Source of the DNA: Dyella choica
Lineage (GTDB): Bacteria; Pseudomonadota; Gammaproteobacteria; Xanthomonadales; Rhodanobacteraceae
Direction of reading: 5' to 3'
DNA length: 64,000 nt
Assembly (NCBI RefSeq): GCF_003977665.1
Contig: NZ_RYYV01000004.1
Span: 248,001-312,000, forward strand
The notes beneath the pieces were generated by a model. That model saw only the letters and a program-made list of their open reading frames with translations, did no database searches and was not told the origin of the DNA. The position numbers were made by a program, and so were the translations under genes. Below, in pieces: positions 49,745 to 59,100 of the stretch; the first letter of the stretch is position 1; each line of letters opens with the position of its first letter.

Positions 49745-50157
49745 CATGACGAATTTAATGGAACGGGAAGTGTGTAGCACCGATGAAGAAGAAACCGTTA
49801 ATGCGCAGAGCGTGCCCCCAAATTGCCACGCCCGCTATTACGTCACGGCTGACGCCCCCAATGGCACCACCCTGTATCGAGCGCAGGCAGCGGGTGGACC
49901 CGTCACCCAGCTGATACCGCTGAGCCTAGTCAAGCTGAACCTGGAAGCTCGCTGATCCCCACACGGCCGCGCCATTGTCTTCGAGCGCGTCGCCACGAAA
50001 GATTGGTTTACGCAATCTCAACCGCACGCGCTATGTCACCCAGGGCACGCAGGCCAGCCAGTACTTTTCCGTTCACGTGCTTGATGTGGGGACGCAGGCG
50101 ATCACCAAGGTTGCGGATAACGGCATCGCCGATGAAGGGGCGTGGGAGCCATTTTAA
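49745..50157 (+). pseudogene. Possible decayed beta-propeller (TolB-like) fragment
   Basis: One frame from about 49745 to 49955 ends YYVTADAPNGTTLYRAQAAG ... LVKLNLEAR, and another, shortly downstream, reads YFSVHVLDVGTQAITKVADN to a stop at 50157. Both resemble blades of a TolB/WD40-type propeller, joined by a frame change. No start or full domain is present. This is a weak reading of a possible relic. Confidence 0.3.
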
Positions 50158-50280
50158 TCAACATGTCGCTTTGCCCCTCTTCTCGATGGGAGAGATATCG
50201 AGCAAGCTACGCTCGGCGAGAAAATGACGTTATGCTGGCAACCGGAGCCACCCATCCGATTCAAAGCCGTACAGCAAACC

Positions 50281-50916
50281 ATGATTCCCCGCGACGAGCA
50301 AAAGAAGATAACCCGGCAACGCATCATCGATGCCGCCGGCCGCGGTTTTCGCAAAGGTGGCTACGGCGGCATCGGCGTTGACGGGCTGGCGAAAGAAGCG
50401 GGCATGACATCCGGCGCGTTCTACGTGCACTTCGATTCCAAGAAGGCAGCGTTCAGGGAATCCATGCTGCAGGGCATGGTGGAACTGCAGGAAGCCGTGC
50501 TTCACCTGCAAGCACAACGCGGCGCGGCATGGTGGCCGGAATTTGTGCGCTTCTATCTCAGCGTAAAGCGTACTTGCGACCTGTCGGAAAGCTGCGCCCT
50601 GCAAAGCCTTCCGCCGGAAGTCGCGCGCCTGGATGAGCCTTTGCGTGCGGAGTTCGAAGCCGAACTGCGCAAGCTTGCCAAGTCCATTGCCGCAGGCCCT
50701 CCTTCTACGTTTACGCCGGCGGACGAGGAATCCGCTTATGCCGCGCTGGCGTTGCTTGCCGGCACGGTGACGCTGGCGCGCGCGGTTTCCAGTGAAAGCC
50801 TGTCCCGGAAGATTGCGCAAGGCGCCATCCAAGCATTGTTGCCGGCGGAAGCGAATCCCAAGCTTGCGCAGAAAAAGGCCGCGGCGAGGAAGACCGCTGT
50901 CAAAAAGAAGCAATGA
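50281..50916 (+). CDS. TetR-family transcriptional repressor
   Basis: The 211-residue regulator has an N-terminal helix-turn-helix (ITRQRIIDAAGRGFRKGGYG, GIGVDGLAKEAGMTSGAFYVHF, residues about 10-60) and an alpha-helical ligand domain with LSESCALQSLPPEVAR. The C-terminus is strongly basic (AQKKAAARKTAVKKKQ). The ATG at 50281 gives the standard N-terminus. It is convergent with a tautomerase gene whose promoter carries two matching 18-base palindromes of TetR type, so that gene is the likely target. The ligand is unknown. Confidence 0.9.
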   Translation: MIPRDEQKKITRQRIIDAAGRGFRKGGYGGIGVDGLAKEAGMTSGAFYVHFDSKKAAFRESMLQGMVELQEAVLHLQAQRGAAWWPEFVRFYLSVKRTCDLSESCALQSLPPEVARLDEPLRAEFEAELRKLAKSIAAGPPSTFTPADEESAYAALALLAGTVTLARAVSSESLSRKIAQGAIQALLPAEANPKLAQKKAAARKTAVKKKQ

Positions 50917-50985
50917 TCCTCGTCTGAGCGAGGATTTCACCGCACCTGCCAAAGATCGCGCCATCCCGCCGACACTAGCGGGATG
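50916..50985. terminator. Two hairpins between convergent tetR and tautomerase genes
   Basis: ATCCTCG/CGAGGAT (50916-50935) and CATCCCGC/GCGGGATG (50962-50985) each form perfect stems with 6- and 8-base loops. They probably end both transcripts, though T-runs are short or absent. Confidence 0.5.
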
Positions 50986-51024
50986 ACACGCAGAATATTC
51001 ACTGCTGGAAAGTAAGCGGCGAGT

Positions 51025-51438
51025 TCACGCCGAAGCCACGCCCGTCAACTGGGCATTGGTCAGCGCTTGGCCCGCAATACCCCACGCACCATCCACCGCA
51101 TGCACCACATTGACCCAGATGCGGTCCCTGGGCTGCTTGCCGTGGGAAGCCTCGTGCACGATGTTGGTGGCTTCCTCGATGTATCCCTGCTGGATCTCGC
51201 GTGTGGAGAAAATGAACGCGGGCACCTTCCATTCGACGAATACCACCGGGCCTTCCACGGAACCTGAGAAGGTGTGCTCCTGCGGGATCAGGTGGATGGA
51301 ACCGACCACATTGCGCTTCAGGTCCTGGTTCTCGGACTGGCCGTGCCACTTGAGCATGCAGTCGGAGAGGCGGGAAAACATGGCTTTCTCGGCACCCTTC
51401 GGCAGGACGCCTTCGGTGAGAGTCAGAGTGAGCGGCAT
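51025..51438 (-). CDS. Tautomerase-superfamily protein
   Basis: The 137-residue protein starts MPLTLTLTEGVLP, giving the N-terminal catalytic proline after Met removal that defines 4-oxalocrotonate-tautomerase/MIF-like enzymes. The body (HLIPQEHTFSGSVEGPVVFVEW, KVPAFIFSTREIQQGYIEEA, DRIWVNVVHAVDGAWGIAG) contains the two beta-alpha-beta units expected for a monomer of the longer subgroups. It is likely involved in aromatic or xenobiotic degradation or defence. The promoter carries two TetR-type palindromes. Confidence 0.85.
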   Translation of the reverse strand: MPLTLTLTEGVLPKGAEKAMFSRLSDCMLKWHGQSENQDLKRNVVGSIHLIPQEHTFSGSVEGPVVFVEWKVPAFIFSTREIQQGYIEEATNIVHEASHGKQPRDRIWVNVVHAVDGAWGIAGQALTNAQLTGVASA

Positions 51439-51497
51439 GACGGACTCCTTGTGAGTTGTTGCCGCCGCACGATGTGCGCGGCGGTCGGCGGCCGCAT

Positions 51498-51539
51498 AAA
51501 TAACGACCGTTATTTGATGTTAAATAACGATCGTTATTT
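51498..51539. promoter_or_regulatory. Twin 18-bp TetR-type operators in the tautomerase promoter
   Basis: AAATAACGACCGTTATTT (51498-51515) and AAATAACGATCGTTATTT (51522-51539) are near-identical palindromes with centres 24 bases apart. They lie 60-100 bases before the tautomerase start. TAACGnnCGTTA-type dyads are common TetR sites, and a tetR gene is convergent with this gene. Confidence 0.8.
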
Positions 51540-51726
51540 CGTCAATGCCCATTGACCGGCAGGTCCGCCACGCCTGTCACCATGCGCAGATCGGGACGCA
51601 ACCCCGACACCGGAATGGGTATCTTGGCTCGCCATTCAAACTATGCCGGCATAGCGGGCTGTGGAGCTTGAGGGCTGGTTCGTCGCCCCGGCAAAAGCCG
51701 GGGCGACGAGTTCGAGTGCTAGCAGA

Positions 51727-53544
51727 TCACGCCCGCTTCTTCGACGCCCTCCTGGACTTTCCCCTGTGCGCGGCGACCTCCACGGCGTGCCCCGCATGAC
51801 CATGGCGCAGGACATGCGCAGTGCTCCTGCCTGGCGCGGCAGGATGGAATTCGCCGAACCAGAACGCCAGCTCACGCTGGTGCGCCGGCTGCAGATAGGC
51901 ATCCTGCCACGAAGGATCATCCTGCAGTCCACCCCATTTCGTTGCTTTGGCAGCGCCCTTCTTGGGCTTGGCGGATTTCGCGCTGACATGATGGTTCTGG
52001 CGGAATTTGTAGTGGTCGAACACGCCCATGATGTTGACCGCGTATTCCTGCGCCAGGCCCGGCGCGTTTTCGACGATCAGCAGGTTATCGTCGTTCTTCA
52101 TGCTGGCTTTCGGCCCCAGATTATGCGATCCGGTCATCACCACCGGATGGGGGCCAAAGGGGTCTACCACGACGACCTTGGAATGGATCATCACCATCGG
52201 CCCGCCTGGCTCATTCTTGAACCAGGGGCTCAGGTACTCGTTGATATTGGCAGGCAGGGTCACCTCCGGATCCGCATCAACGCGACTGCCGTGCTCGTGC
52301 AGCGAGAGAATGGGCGCCTTGCCGCCGCCGGGGTCGGCATTGACCACACCGTGGATGTAGAGATTGTCCTGATCCAGCGCCAGGATGTCGTTGAGCAAGG
52401 TGCCCTTCGGTCCCGGATTGAAGAACAGGAACAGGACCCCCTGCCTGGCGCCCTGGATCAGCCGGCGCGCGTCGGCCAGATCCACCAGCTGATTGCAAGG
52501 CACATTCCAGGCGGTGGCCGGAGCTTTCGCCTTGCCCACGACGGCGTGCGCCGGTTTGCTGCCCTGCTGGGCCAACGAAGGGGGGTAAGCGTTTTTGGCC
52601 TGCATCAGGGCCTGCCAGCGCGCTAGATAGGCGCTCGCCAGTTCCGGGCTCTCCACCAGGATCCCGTTGTTGACCTGGGTACACAGGCCGGTCACGGTCC
52701 AGTTGGTGCTGCCCGTCCAGACGCGCACGGGTTGCTGATGCTTGTCGCAGAACACCACGAACTTGTTGTGCGCGAAATGCGGGTTGGTGACCAGTCGATC
52801 GTAGACGGCAATTGTGCGGGAAGCCTTCAATGCCTTGCGCACGTCCGCGTTTTCGTCGGTAACCTTCTTTCCTTTCTTGTTGCCGTAAGCGCCGGAGCCG
52901 AGCAGCAGGTGACCGCGCTTGCCGAATGCTTTCAGCGCATCGATAAGTTCGACGTCGTTCAATTCATACAGCGCGGCATAAATGGTTTCGCCGTTTGCGT
53001 TGGATTGCTTCATCAAACCCGTCAAGGCGGAAAGCAGTACGCCACCGAGTTCCTCTCGTAAGGGATTCCCGGGTTTTTCGATATCCTGGGGTTTACCACG
53101 CGTGATGGCCTGTCCCGTGCGCGCCATGTACTGCGACGGCACGATCCCGCGGTTGAAATAGGCCTTGAAGCCATCGGTCTTGCCGGTACCGACTTCGACT
53201 GCTGCGCACCAGTCGCTGGCTACACCGTCCTTCAAGGCACCTGGCTTGCCGATCTTCGCCACTACGCGGTACTGCACATGGCCCGCTCCTTCCGCGGTGT
53301 AATCGCTCCAGATCATCCGCTGGATCGGCCAGATATCGCTGGGCTTATGCTCACCGGGCGCCGCACTAGCATCGCTCTGGAAGCCTATGCGGTTCTCGAT
53401 CACGACCTCGTTGCCGCCGCCGGCAGACCGGCGGTGCAGCGCAAACCCCAGGCAACCGGGAATCGCCTTGTCCGTACGCCATATGACCGTGGTGCTGTCG
53501 GCGTTGGCGTAGGCCTTGATCTGGATATTCGTGGCATTTTCCAT
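51727..53544 (-). CDS. Phospholipase D-like (HKD) protein
   Basis: The 605-residue protein has two PLD half-sites: FAHNKFVVF ... VWTGSTNW near residues 255-285, and MIHSKVVVVDPF ... VVMTGSHNL near 450-475. Each supplies the HxK and downstream S/N residues of the catalytic site; the Asp of a strict HKD follows the second lysine (VVVVD) but is less clear in the first. An N-terminal region of about 130 residues looks like a beta-sandwich (fn3-like). No signal peptide is evident, and the tail is basic (GKSRRASKKRA). It lies beside tssA on the opposite strand, so a type VI lipase effector role is possible but unproven. Confidence 0.85.
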   Translation of the reverse strand: MENATNIQIKAYANADSTTVIWRTDKAIPGCLGFALHRRSAGGGNEVVIENRIGFQSDASAAPGEHKPSDIWPIQRMIWSDYTAEGAGHVQYRVVAKIGKPGALKDGVASDWCAAVEVGTGKTDGFKAYFNRGIVPSQYMARTGQAITRGKPQDIEKPGNPLREELGGVLLSALTGLMKQSNANGETIYAALYELNDVELIDALKAFGKRGHLLLGSGAYGNKKGKKVTDENADVRKALKASRTIAVYDRLVTNPHFAHNKFVVFCDKHQQPVRVWTGSTNWTVTGLCTQVNNGILVESPELASAYLARWQALMQAKNAYPPSLAQQGSKPAHAVVGKAKAPATAWNVPCNQLVDLADARRLIQGARQGVLFLFFNPGPKGTLLNDILALDQDNLYIHGVVNADPGGGKAPILSLHEHGSRVDADPEVTLPANINEYLSPWFKNEPGGPMVMIHSKVVVVDPFGPHPVVMTGSHNLGPKASMKNDDNLLIVENAPGLAQEYAVNIMGVFDHYKFRQNHHVSAKSAKPKKGAAKATKWGGLQDDPSWQDAYLQPAHQRELAFWFGEFHPAAPGRSTAHVLRHGHAGHAVEVAAHRGKSRRASKKRA

Positions 53545-53897
53545 AACCCCTCCCTAGCTGTTTGACCAATGGAATGGGAAGTAACAACCGCTTGGATCCG
53601 CCGCATGGGCGGCTTGCGTGCATCGAGGCGAGCGGGTAGCTGTGCTAAGTACCGTGACGATGGACTTACGCAAAAAAGTGCCAGCAAAAAAAGCCAAGAG
53701 TGATGCAACTTCACTGTTACACAGGCTTTTCAGGATAGTAGCGCCTGGCTGTGTCATGGGCGCATGCCTGCTGTTGCGGAGTGCTCGGGCCTGCCATTGC
53801 AGGCGTGCGCGAAGACACCGCCCCACTCATCAAAAACCGCATGCATGCCCCGCCAATTGCGGTAGGATTCTCCCACCTCAAGGACCGTCGCGCACCT

Positions 53898-54941
53898 ATG
53901 ACCAGTCACGCTCTGGAGTCGTTGTTGTCCCCCCTGGATGGCGAATCGCCCACGGGGGGGAACCTGGAATATGACCCTGACTTCATGACGCTGGAGCGCC
54001 TGGCCGCGCCAAAGGCGGAGCGGTCCATCGGCGAGGACGTGATCGCCGCCGAGGAGCCGGACTGGGACAAGGTCTCCGGTCAGGCGGAAGCCCTGCTGGG
54101 GCGTTCCAAGGACCTGCGCGTGGCGGTGTATCTGACCATCGCCTGGATGCGTACCTCGGGGCTACCGGGCTGGAGCGCCGGCCTGCAATTGATCCGCAGC
54201 CTGCTGGAGCAGTACTGGGAGGGCGTGCATCCGCAACTGGACGCCGAAGACGATAACGACCCCACCGCGCGGGTCAACGCCGTGGCGGCGATTGCCGACC
54301 TGCAGGGCATGCTGCGTTTTTTCCGCAGCACGCCATTCGTACAGTCACCCAGAATGGGACGGTTTGCGCTGCGGGATCTGCGCATCGCCAACGGCACGTT
54401 GAAAATGCCCGAAGGTGAAGAGGGTGGCGCCGAGCCCCCCGGCCTGGCCCAGATCGAAGCCTGCTGCATGGATTGCCCGGAGGACCAGTTGGCCAGCAAT
54501 GTGGCGGCCATCAGCGCCGCGCTCGAACACGTCAAGGCCATCGACGCGATTTTCAATGAGTACGTCGGCACCGCCGGGCCCGAGTTGAAGCCGTTGCTCA
54601 GCGATATCTTCGAGGTGAAGAAGTTTTTGGAGCCGCAGCTTGCGAAGCGTTTGCCGCAGGCTGTTGCAGCCTCCACCGAGGGTGAAGCCGAAGCTTCGTC
54701 GACCTCATCAGGTTCGGTGCAAGCCCCAGCCAGCGGTCGAATCGAAAATCCGCAGGATGTGATTCGCAAGCTGGATGAAATCTGCGACTACTACGCACGG
54801 TACGAGCCTTCCAGCCCTATTCCGCTGCTGCTGCGCCGTGCGCAGCGCTTGGTGGGATTGAGCTTTGTGGATCTGATGAAGGATCTGGCGCCGGGTGGGA
54901 TGAGTGAGTTGCAGGTGATTTCCGGCAGCGCCGACGAATAA
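53898..54941 (+). CDS. tssA: Type VI secretion protein TssA (ImpA N-terminal family)
   Basis: The 347-residue protein begins with the ImpA_N domain: LESLLSPLDGESPTGGNLEYDPDF, then DWDKVSGQAEALLGRSKDLRVAVYLTIAWMR, and GWSAGLQLIRSLLEQYWEGVHPQLD. It ends with the conserved IPLLLRRAQRLVGLSFVDLMKDLAPGG. Length fits the short TssA class (P. aeruginosa TssA1 type), which caps and coordinates the baseplate and sheath. The ATG at 53898 matches the family N-terminus; upstream in-frame codons are rejected. No other T6SS gene is in the window, so it is either the edge of an interrupted locus or an orphan. Confidence 0.9.
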   Translation: MTSHALESLLSPLDGESPTGGNLEYDPDFMTLERLAAPKAERSIGEDVIAAEEPDWDKVSGQAEALLGRSKDLRVAVYLTIAWMRTSGLPGWSAGLQLIRSLLEQYWEGVHPQLDAEDDNDPTARVNAVAAIADLQGMLRFFRSTPFVQSPRMGRFALRDLRIANGTLKMPEGEEGGAEPPGLAQIEACCMDCPEDQLASNVAAISAALEHVKAIDAIFNEYVGTAGPELKPLLSDIFEVKKFLEPQLAKRLPQAVAASTEGEAEASSTSSGSVQAPASGRIENPQDVIRKLDEICDYYARYEPSSPIPLLLRRAQRLVGLSFVDLMKDLAPGGMSELQVISGSADE

Positions 54942-54944
54942 CCC

Positions 54945-55018
54945 GTAGGCTGGGTTGCAAAACCCAGCGTTGCCATGCATGCGCCTGCGCGATGCTGGGA
55001 TTGTCGTCCCAGCCTACG
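54945..55018. repeat. Dispersed REP-like double dyad, copy 7
   Basis: It begins CGTAGGCTGGGTTGCAAAAC and ends TGTCGTCCCAGCCTACG. It fills the whole gap between tssA and the convergent gene. Confidence 0.8.
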
Positions 55019-56116
55019 CTAGTACACGCCCTTGCATACGTTCGCCGCCGAGCGCACGAACACCGTCCGCGTGGATGGACTCCAGCTCAACGTGAATCCT
55101 GCAGGCAGGCCCATGGTGATATCGGCCACGGCCGTTTGCTCGACCGGCCCCACGGAAGCACTGTTGCCATCACCGAACGTTACTTTGGCGCTGATCGCGT
55201 AACGCGCGGGATTGGGGCAAGCGGCATCCACCTGGCGTGATGAGCTGGCACCGTAAGCCGTGATGTCAGGCAAACTGCCGGAAACCGGACTGCGTTCACC
55301 GCTGCTGCAGGTGGTGGTCAAGTCGTAGCTGACGGACACGCGCAAGGGGGACGTCACCTGCAGTGCAGTCGTGGCTTCCGGCTGGGCGGAGCAGCCCATG
55401 AGAAAGCCCTTGCGCTTAGGCACGACGTGAAATACCAGGGCGACCGACTTGTTCCCTGCCCCATCCGGCAACTTCAACTCGATCCGCGTGGGCAATGCTC
55501 CGGTGATGACCGGCTGGTTGTCGAGCAACTTGCCCTTGTCGTCGGTCGCCGTGATCTGCGGATCGGCGCATTGCGGGTCCGCCAGATTCGTGCCGACCAG
55601 CGCCAAGGCCACCGGCGCATTGCCCGGATGCAGCGCAAACAGGGGACGATGGTCGATGGTTTCGACGCTGTTGATCACAGGCGCCGCTTTTGAAGAACCC
55701 GATGCCTTGGCAAGCTGATCGACGGTAGTGGCCAGCGCATCCGTCAGTGCCTTGGCATCGCTGCCGGGGCAACTTGGCGCTGCATCGAGGAAGCTTTGCG
55801 TGCGCTGCACGGCGGCATCCGCGCGCAATACAGCAATGCGCCTGCCGTCGTCCATGATGTCGGCCGGCTGGCTCGCCTTGTCGCCCAGTGATTTACGCAG
55901 CGCGTCGGCCATCTCGCCCAGGCGCGCACTCACCGCGGTGAGGCGATCGTCATGCGTGACGCCGGCGCGTGCAACCAGGTCCTGCTTGGCGGTATCGAGG
56001 CGAGCGATGACCGCCTCGCCGGTCAGGCGTGGCGCGATTTGCGCCGACGCTTGGCTTGCCGCTCCGATGAGCAGCAAGCCACACCACCATGAAACGACCG
56101 CACGCGCACTATGCAT
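55019..56116 (-). CDS. Secreted protein of unknown family, downstream of the giant exoprotein
   Basis: The 365-residue exported protein has the signal peptide MHSARAVVSWWCGLLLIGAASQASA|QI. The ATG at 56116 has AAGGA 6-7 bases upstream; an in-frame GTG at 56131 would overlap the exoprotein stop as GTGA. An N-terminal helical region (about 30-130, with ARLDTAKQDLVARAGVTHDD and ADAAVQRTQSFLDA) is followed by a beta-rich half with paired cysteines (QCADPQ, MGCSAQ, TTCSSG, AACPNP, NVCKGV). No family is recognised. Co-transcription with the exoprotein suggests a role in its surface display or in adhesion. Confidence 0.75.
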   Translation of the reverse strand: MHSARAVVSWWCGLLLIGAASQASAQIAPRLTGEAVIARLDTAKQDLVARAGVTHDDRLTAVSARLGEMADALRKSLGDKASQPADIMDDGRRIAVLRADAAVQRTQSFLDAAPSCPGSDAKALTDALATTVDQLAKASGSSKAAPVINSVETIDHRPLFALHPGNAPVALALVGTNLADPQCADPQITATDDKGKLLDNQPVITGALPTRIELKLPDGAGNKSVALVFHVVPKRKGFLMGCSAQPEATTALQVTSPLRVSVSYDLTTTCSSGERSPVSGSLPDITAYGASSSRQVDAACPNPARYAISAKVTFGDGNSASVGPVEQTAVADITMGLPAGFTLSWSPSTRTVFVRSAANVCKGVY

Positions 56117-56127
56117 CAACCCGTCCT

Positions 56128-59100
56128 TCACTCATCCGCACAATCCGTACCGCCGCCACCTGCCTGGCAACCGCGCTGGTCCTGCGGCAGCAGGATGCCC
56201 GTGGGCACGATGCCAAATGAACGGTAGTTCGCCGAAATCACGCTGGCGTCGATATACGAATCCAGGTGATTGTTGACGTTCTGCGCGCGACTGGAGAACA
56301 GCGAGGTGGGAATGTTCACGCTGTCGCCGACGATCGGCAAAATGGTGCCAATCGGACTCACGGCATAGAAATAGCCCGGTGGTGTACCAATCAGCGTTAT
56401 GTACTGCGTAGTCGTGCCCAACACGTAGATCGGATTGGATTGCGTGCCAATGGCGCCGGTCGCCGACCACGAACCGGTGCCGTCGTAGGTCCAACTATGA
56501 TCGCTCTGATACAGGTTGCCGTGGGTCACCGCGATCGACACCGGCGAGGTCCCTGCATTCACCACGAAATCACTACCCTTGACCGAACCCAGGACGAGCG
56601 TTTGATCGTTCGCGAAGCTGAAGCCAGCCAGCGAGCGGAAATCGCCCAGTGTATTCACCTTGTTCAAACCAGTAAGCGTGGTACCTCCGCCGACATTGCC
56701 GCTAAGCGTGTCGGCAATAATGCTGCCACTGCCGCCTTCGCTAAGCGCGCCGGCCGAGTTAAGGCTGGTGGCAGAACCGCTTGCTTCGCCATCTATCGCA
56801 AGGCTGCCACCGGTGGTGGTCAGAGCAAGACTGCTGCCCCCGTTGAGCGGACCGACCACGGTCAGGGCGCGGGCATCGGTAAGGCTGAAGCCGTTCGCCG
56901 TAAAGCTTCCGAGCGTGGAAACCTGATTGTAACCGTTGAGTGAGGTGGCGCCTGCCGAACTACCGGTGAGCGTGCCCGCATTGACACCATCACCGCCTTC
57001 GCTGATCGCGCCTGCTGAATACAGCGCCACTGTATCGCCCGTCACTGCACCGTTAAGAGTGATATCGCCGGTAGTGGTGGCCAGTGTGGAATTACCGCCG
57101 CCGTTCACCGATCCATTGACCGTCAGCGACTGACCATCCTTCAAGCTGAAACCGCTGGCGCTGAAGTTGCCTAGCGTACCCACCTGGTTGTTGCCTGTGA
57201 GCGTGGCGGCGCCTGCCGCGCTGCCACTGAGTGTACCGGCGGTGATGCCGCCGCTTTCGCTGATACCGCCAGCGGAATGCAGGACCGTGTTAGTGCCGCT
57301 GATCGAGCCTTTAATGGTGAGGTCGCCACCGTTGGTGGTCAGCGATGCGTTGGCACCGCCATTGATCGCTCCGCTCACGGTCAACGCCTGTCTGTCGACC
57401 AAGCTGAAACTGGCTGCGCTGAAATTGCCCAGCGTGCTGACCTGGTTGACGCCGTTTAAAGTGACCGCGCCACCTGCACTGCCGGCCAAGGTGCCGGCTG
57501 TTACGCTGCCGCCGCTGCCTTCGCTGATCGTCCCGGCAGCATTCAGCGCCGTGTTCGTGCCACTCACGCTGCCATTCAGCGTAAGATCGCCGCCGCTTAC
57601 GGCCAAGGCAAGGCTGTTGTTGCCATTTACCGGACCGCTTACCGTCAGGCTCTGGCCATTGCTCAGGCTGAAGCCATTGGCGCTGAAACTGCCCAGCGTC
57701 CCGATTGCATTGCTGCCATTGAGTGCCGTAGCGCCACCGGAAGACCCGGTAAGGTTGCCGGCCGTGATGCCGCCCGCACTGGTGATCCCACCCTGCGAGC
57801 TGTTCAACGTAAGCGTACCGCTGGCGTTGATGGTGTTGGTCGAGCTGATGCCCTTAAGACCGGTGAGCGAGATATTGCCGCCGCTGATCGTGCCACCAGT
57901 CGACAACGTCCCACCATTGGAAGCTAGCGAAATATTGCCGCTGCCCGCACTGATACCGTAGGCGCTGAGAGTGCCGGTGGCAGTAAGGCTGACACCACCA
58001 CTGGCGTTGTCGGTGAGCGATGCAACAGCGAGGTCGCCTGCGTCATTCAGCGATACGCCGGCGCCAGTCGCCGTGACTGCACCTGTGAACACATTGCCGG
58101 CGTCGGTAAGCGATACCGAACCATTGCCGCCGTTCAGCGTGGTGGTGCCGGCTACCGATAGCGCTCCGGTTTGACTTATCGCCCCGCCGTTGCTGGCTGC
58201 CGCCAGATTGCCGCCTACAGCACCGCTGCCGAGATTCAGGCTGCCATTGCTGTTCACCGTCAGGTCGCCGGTATTCAGCGTACCCAGGCTTAGTGCAGCG
58301 CTATCCGTGATTTGCGTTGCGCCACCGGTGAGGTTGACCGCTCCGCCGAACGTGTTGCCGGCGTTGCTCAATGTTATAGCTCCGGCACCTGAGTTGAGTG
58401 CGCTGTTACCGCTCACCGACAACGCACCGCTCTCGCTGATCGTGCCGCCACCGCTGGTCGCGGCGAGATCTCCGCTGACCGAGCCACTACCCAGGTTCAG
58501 ATCGCCCTGGCTATTCACGGTCAGCGAGCCGGTGTGCACCGCACCCAGCGCCAACGCCGAACTTTGGCTGATTTGCGTGGTGCCGCCAGTCAATGCCACG
58601 GCTCCGGCAAAGTTGTTGCCGGCGTTTGTCAGAGTGATCGCGCTGTTACCCGCGTTAAAGGCGCTACTGCCGGTGACGGTAAAGGCACCGGTCTGCGTAA
58701 TCGCTCCACCCGTCGTGGTGATCGACAAACCGCCACTACCGATCGTCAACGCATTGCCGCTGAAGGTGTTACTGGTGCTGGTCAGGCCATTGAGATTTGC
58801 CGCACCGCCCAGCGTGACATTCCCTCCTGTATTGAGCGCAAGCGCATGCGCACCATTGACGCCGGAAGCAAAATCGATATCGCCATTGCCTGTGCTGTGC
58901 AGCGTGACATCGTTACCCAGTGTCACCGCACCGTTATAGGTTTGCCCACCGCCGGTGGTTTCGTTGCCGCTGATAATGATGTTGTTCGCGGTGATGCTCA
59001 ACGCACCGCCCACCGAGGTTCCCGGCAAGCCCAAGCCCGCGTTGGGGTAAACCAGCGTAAGGTTGCCGCTGATACTGGCCGGCAGCGTCAAGCCACTGCT

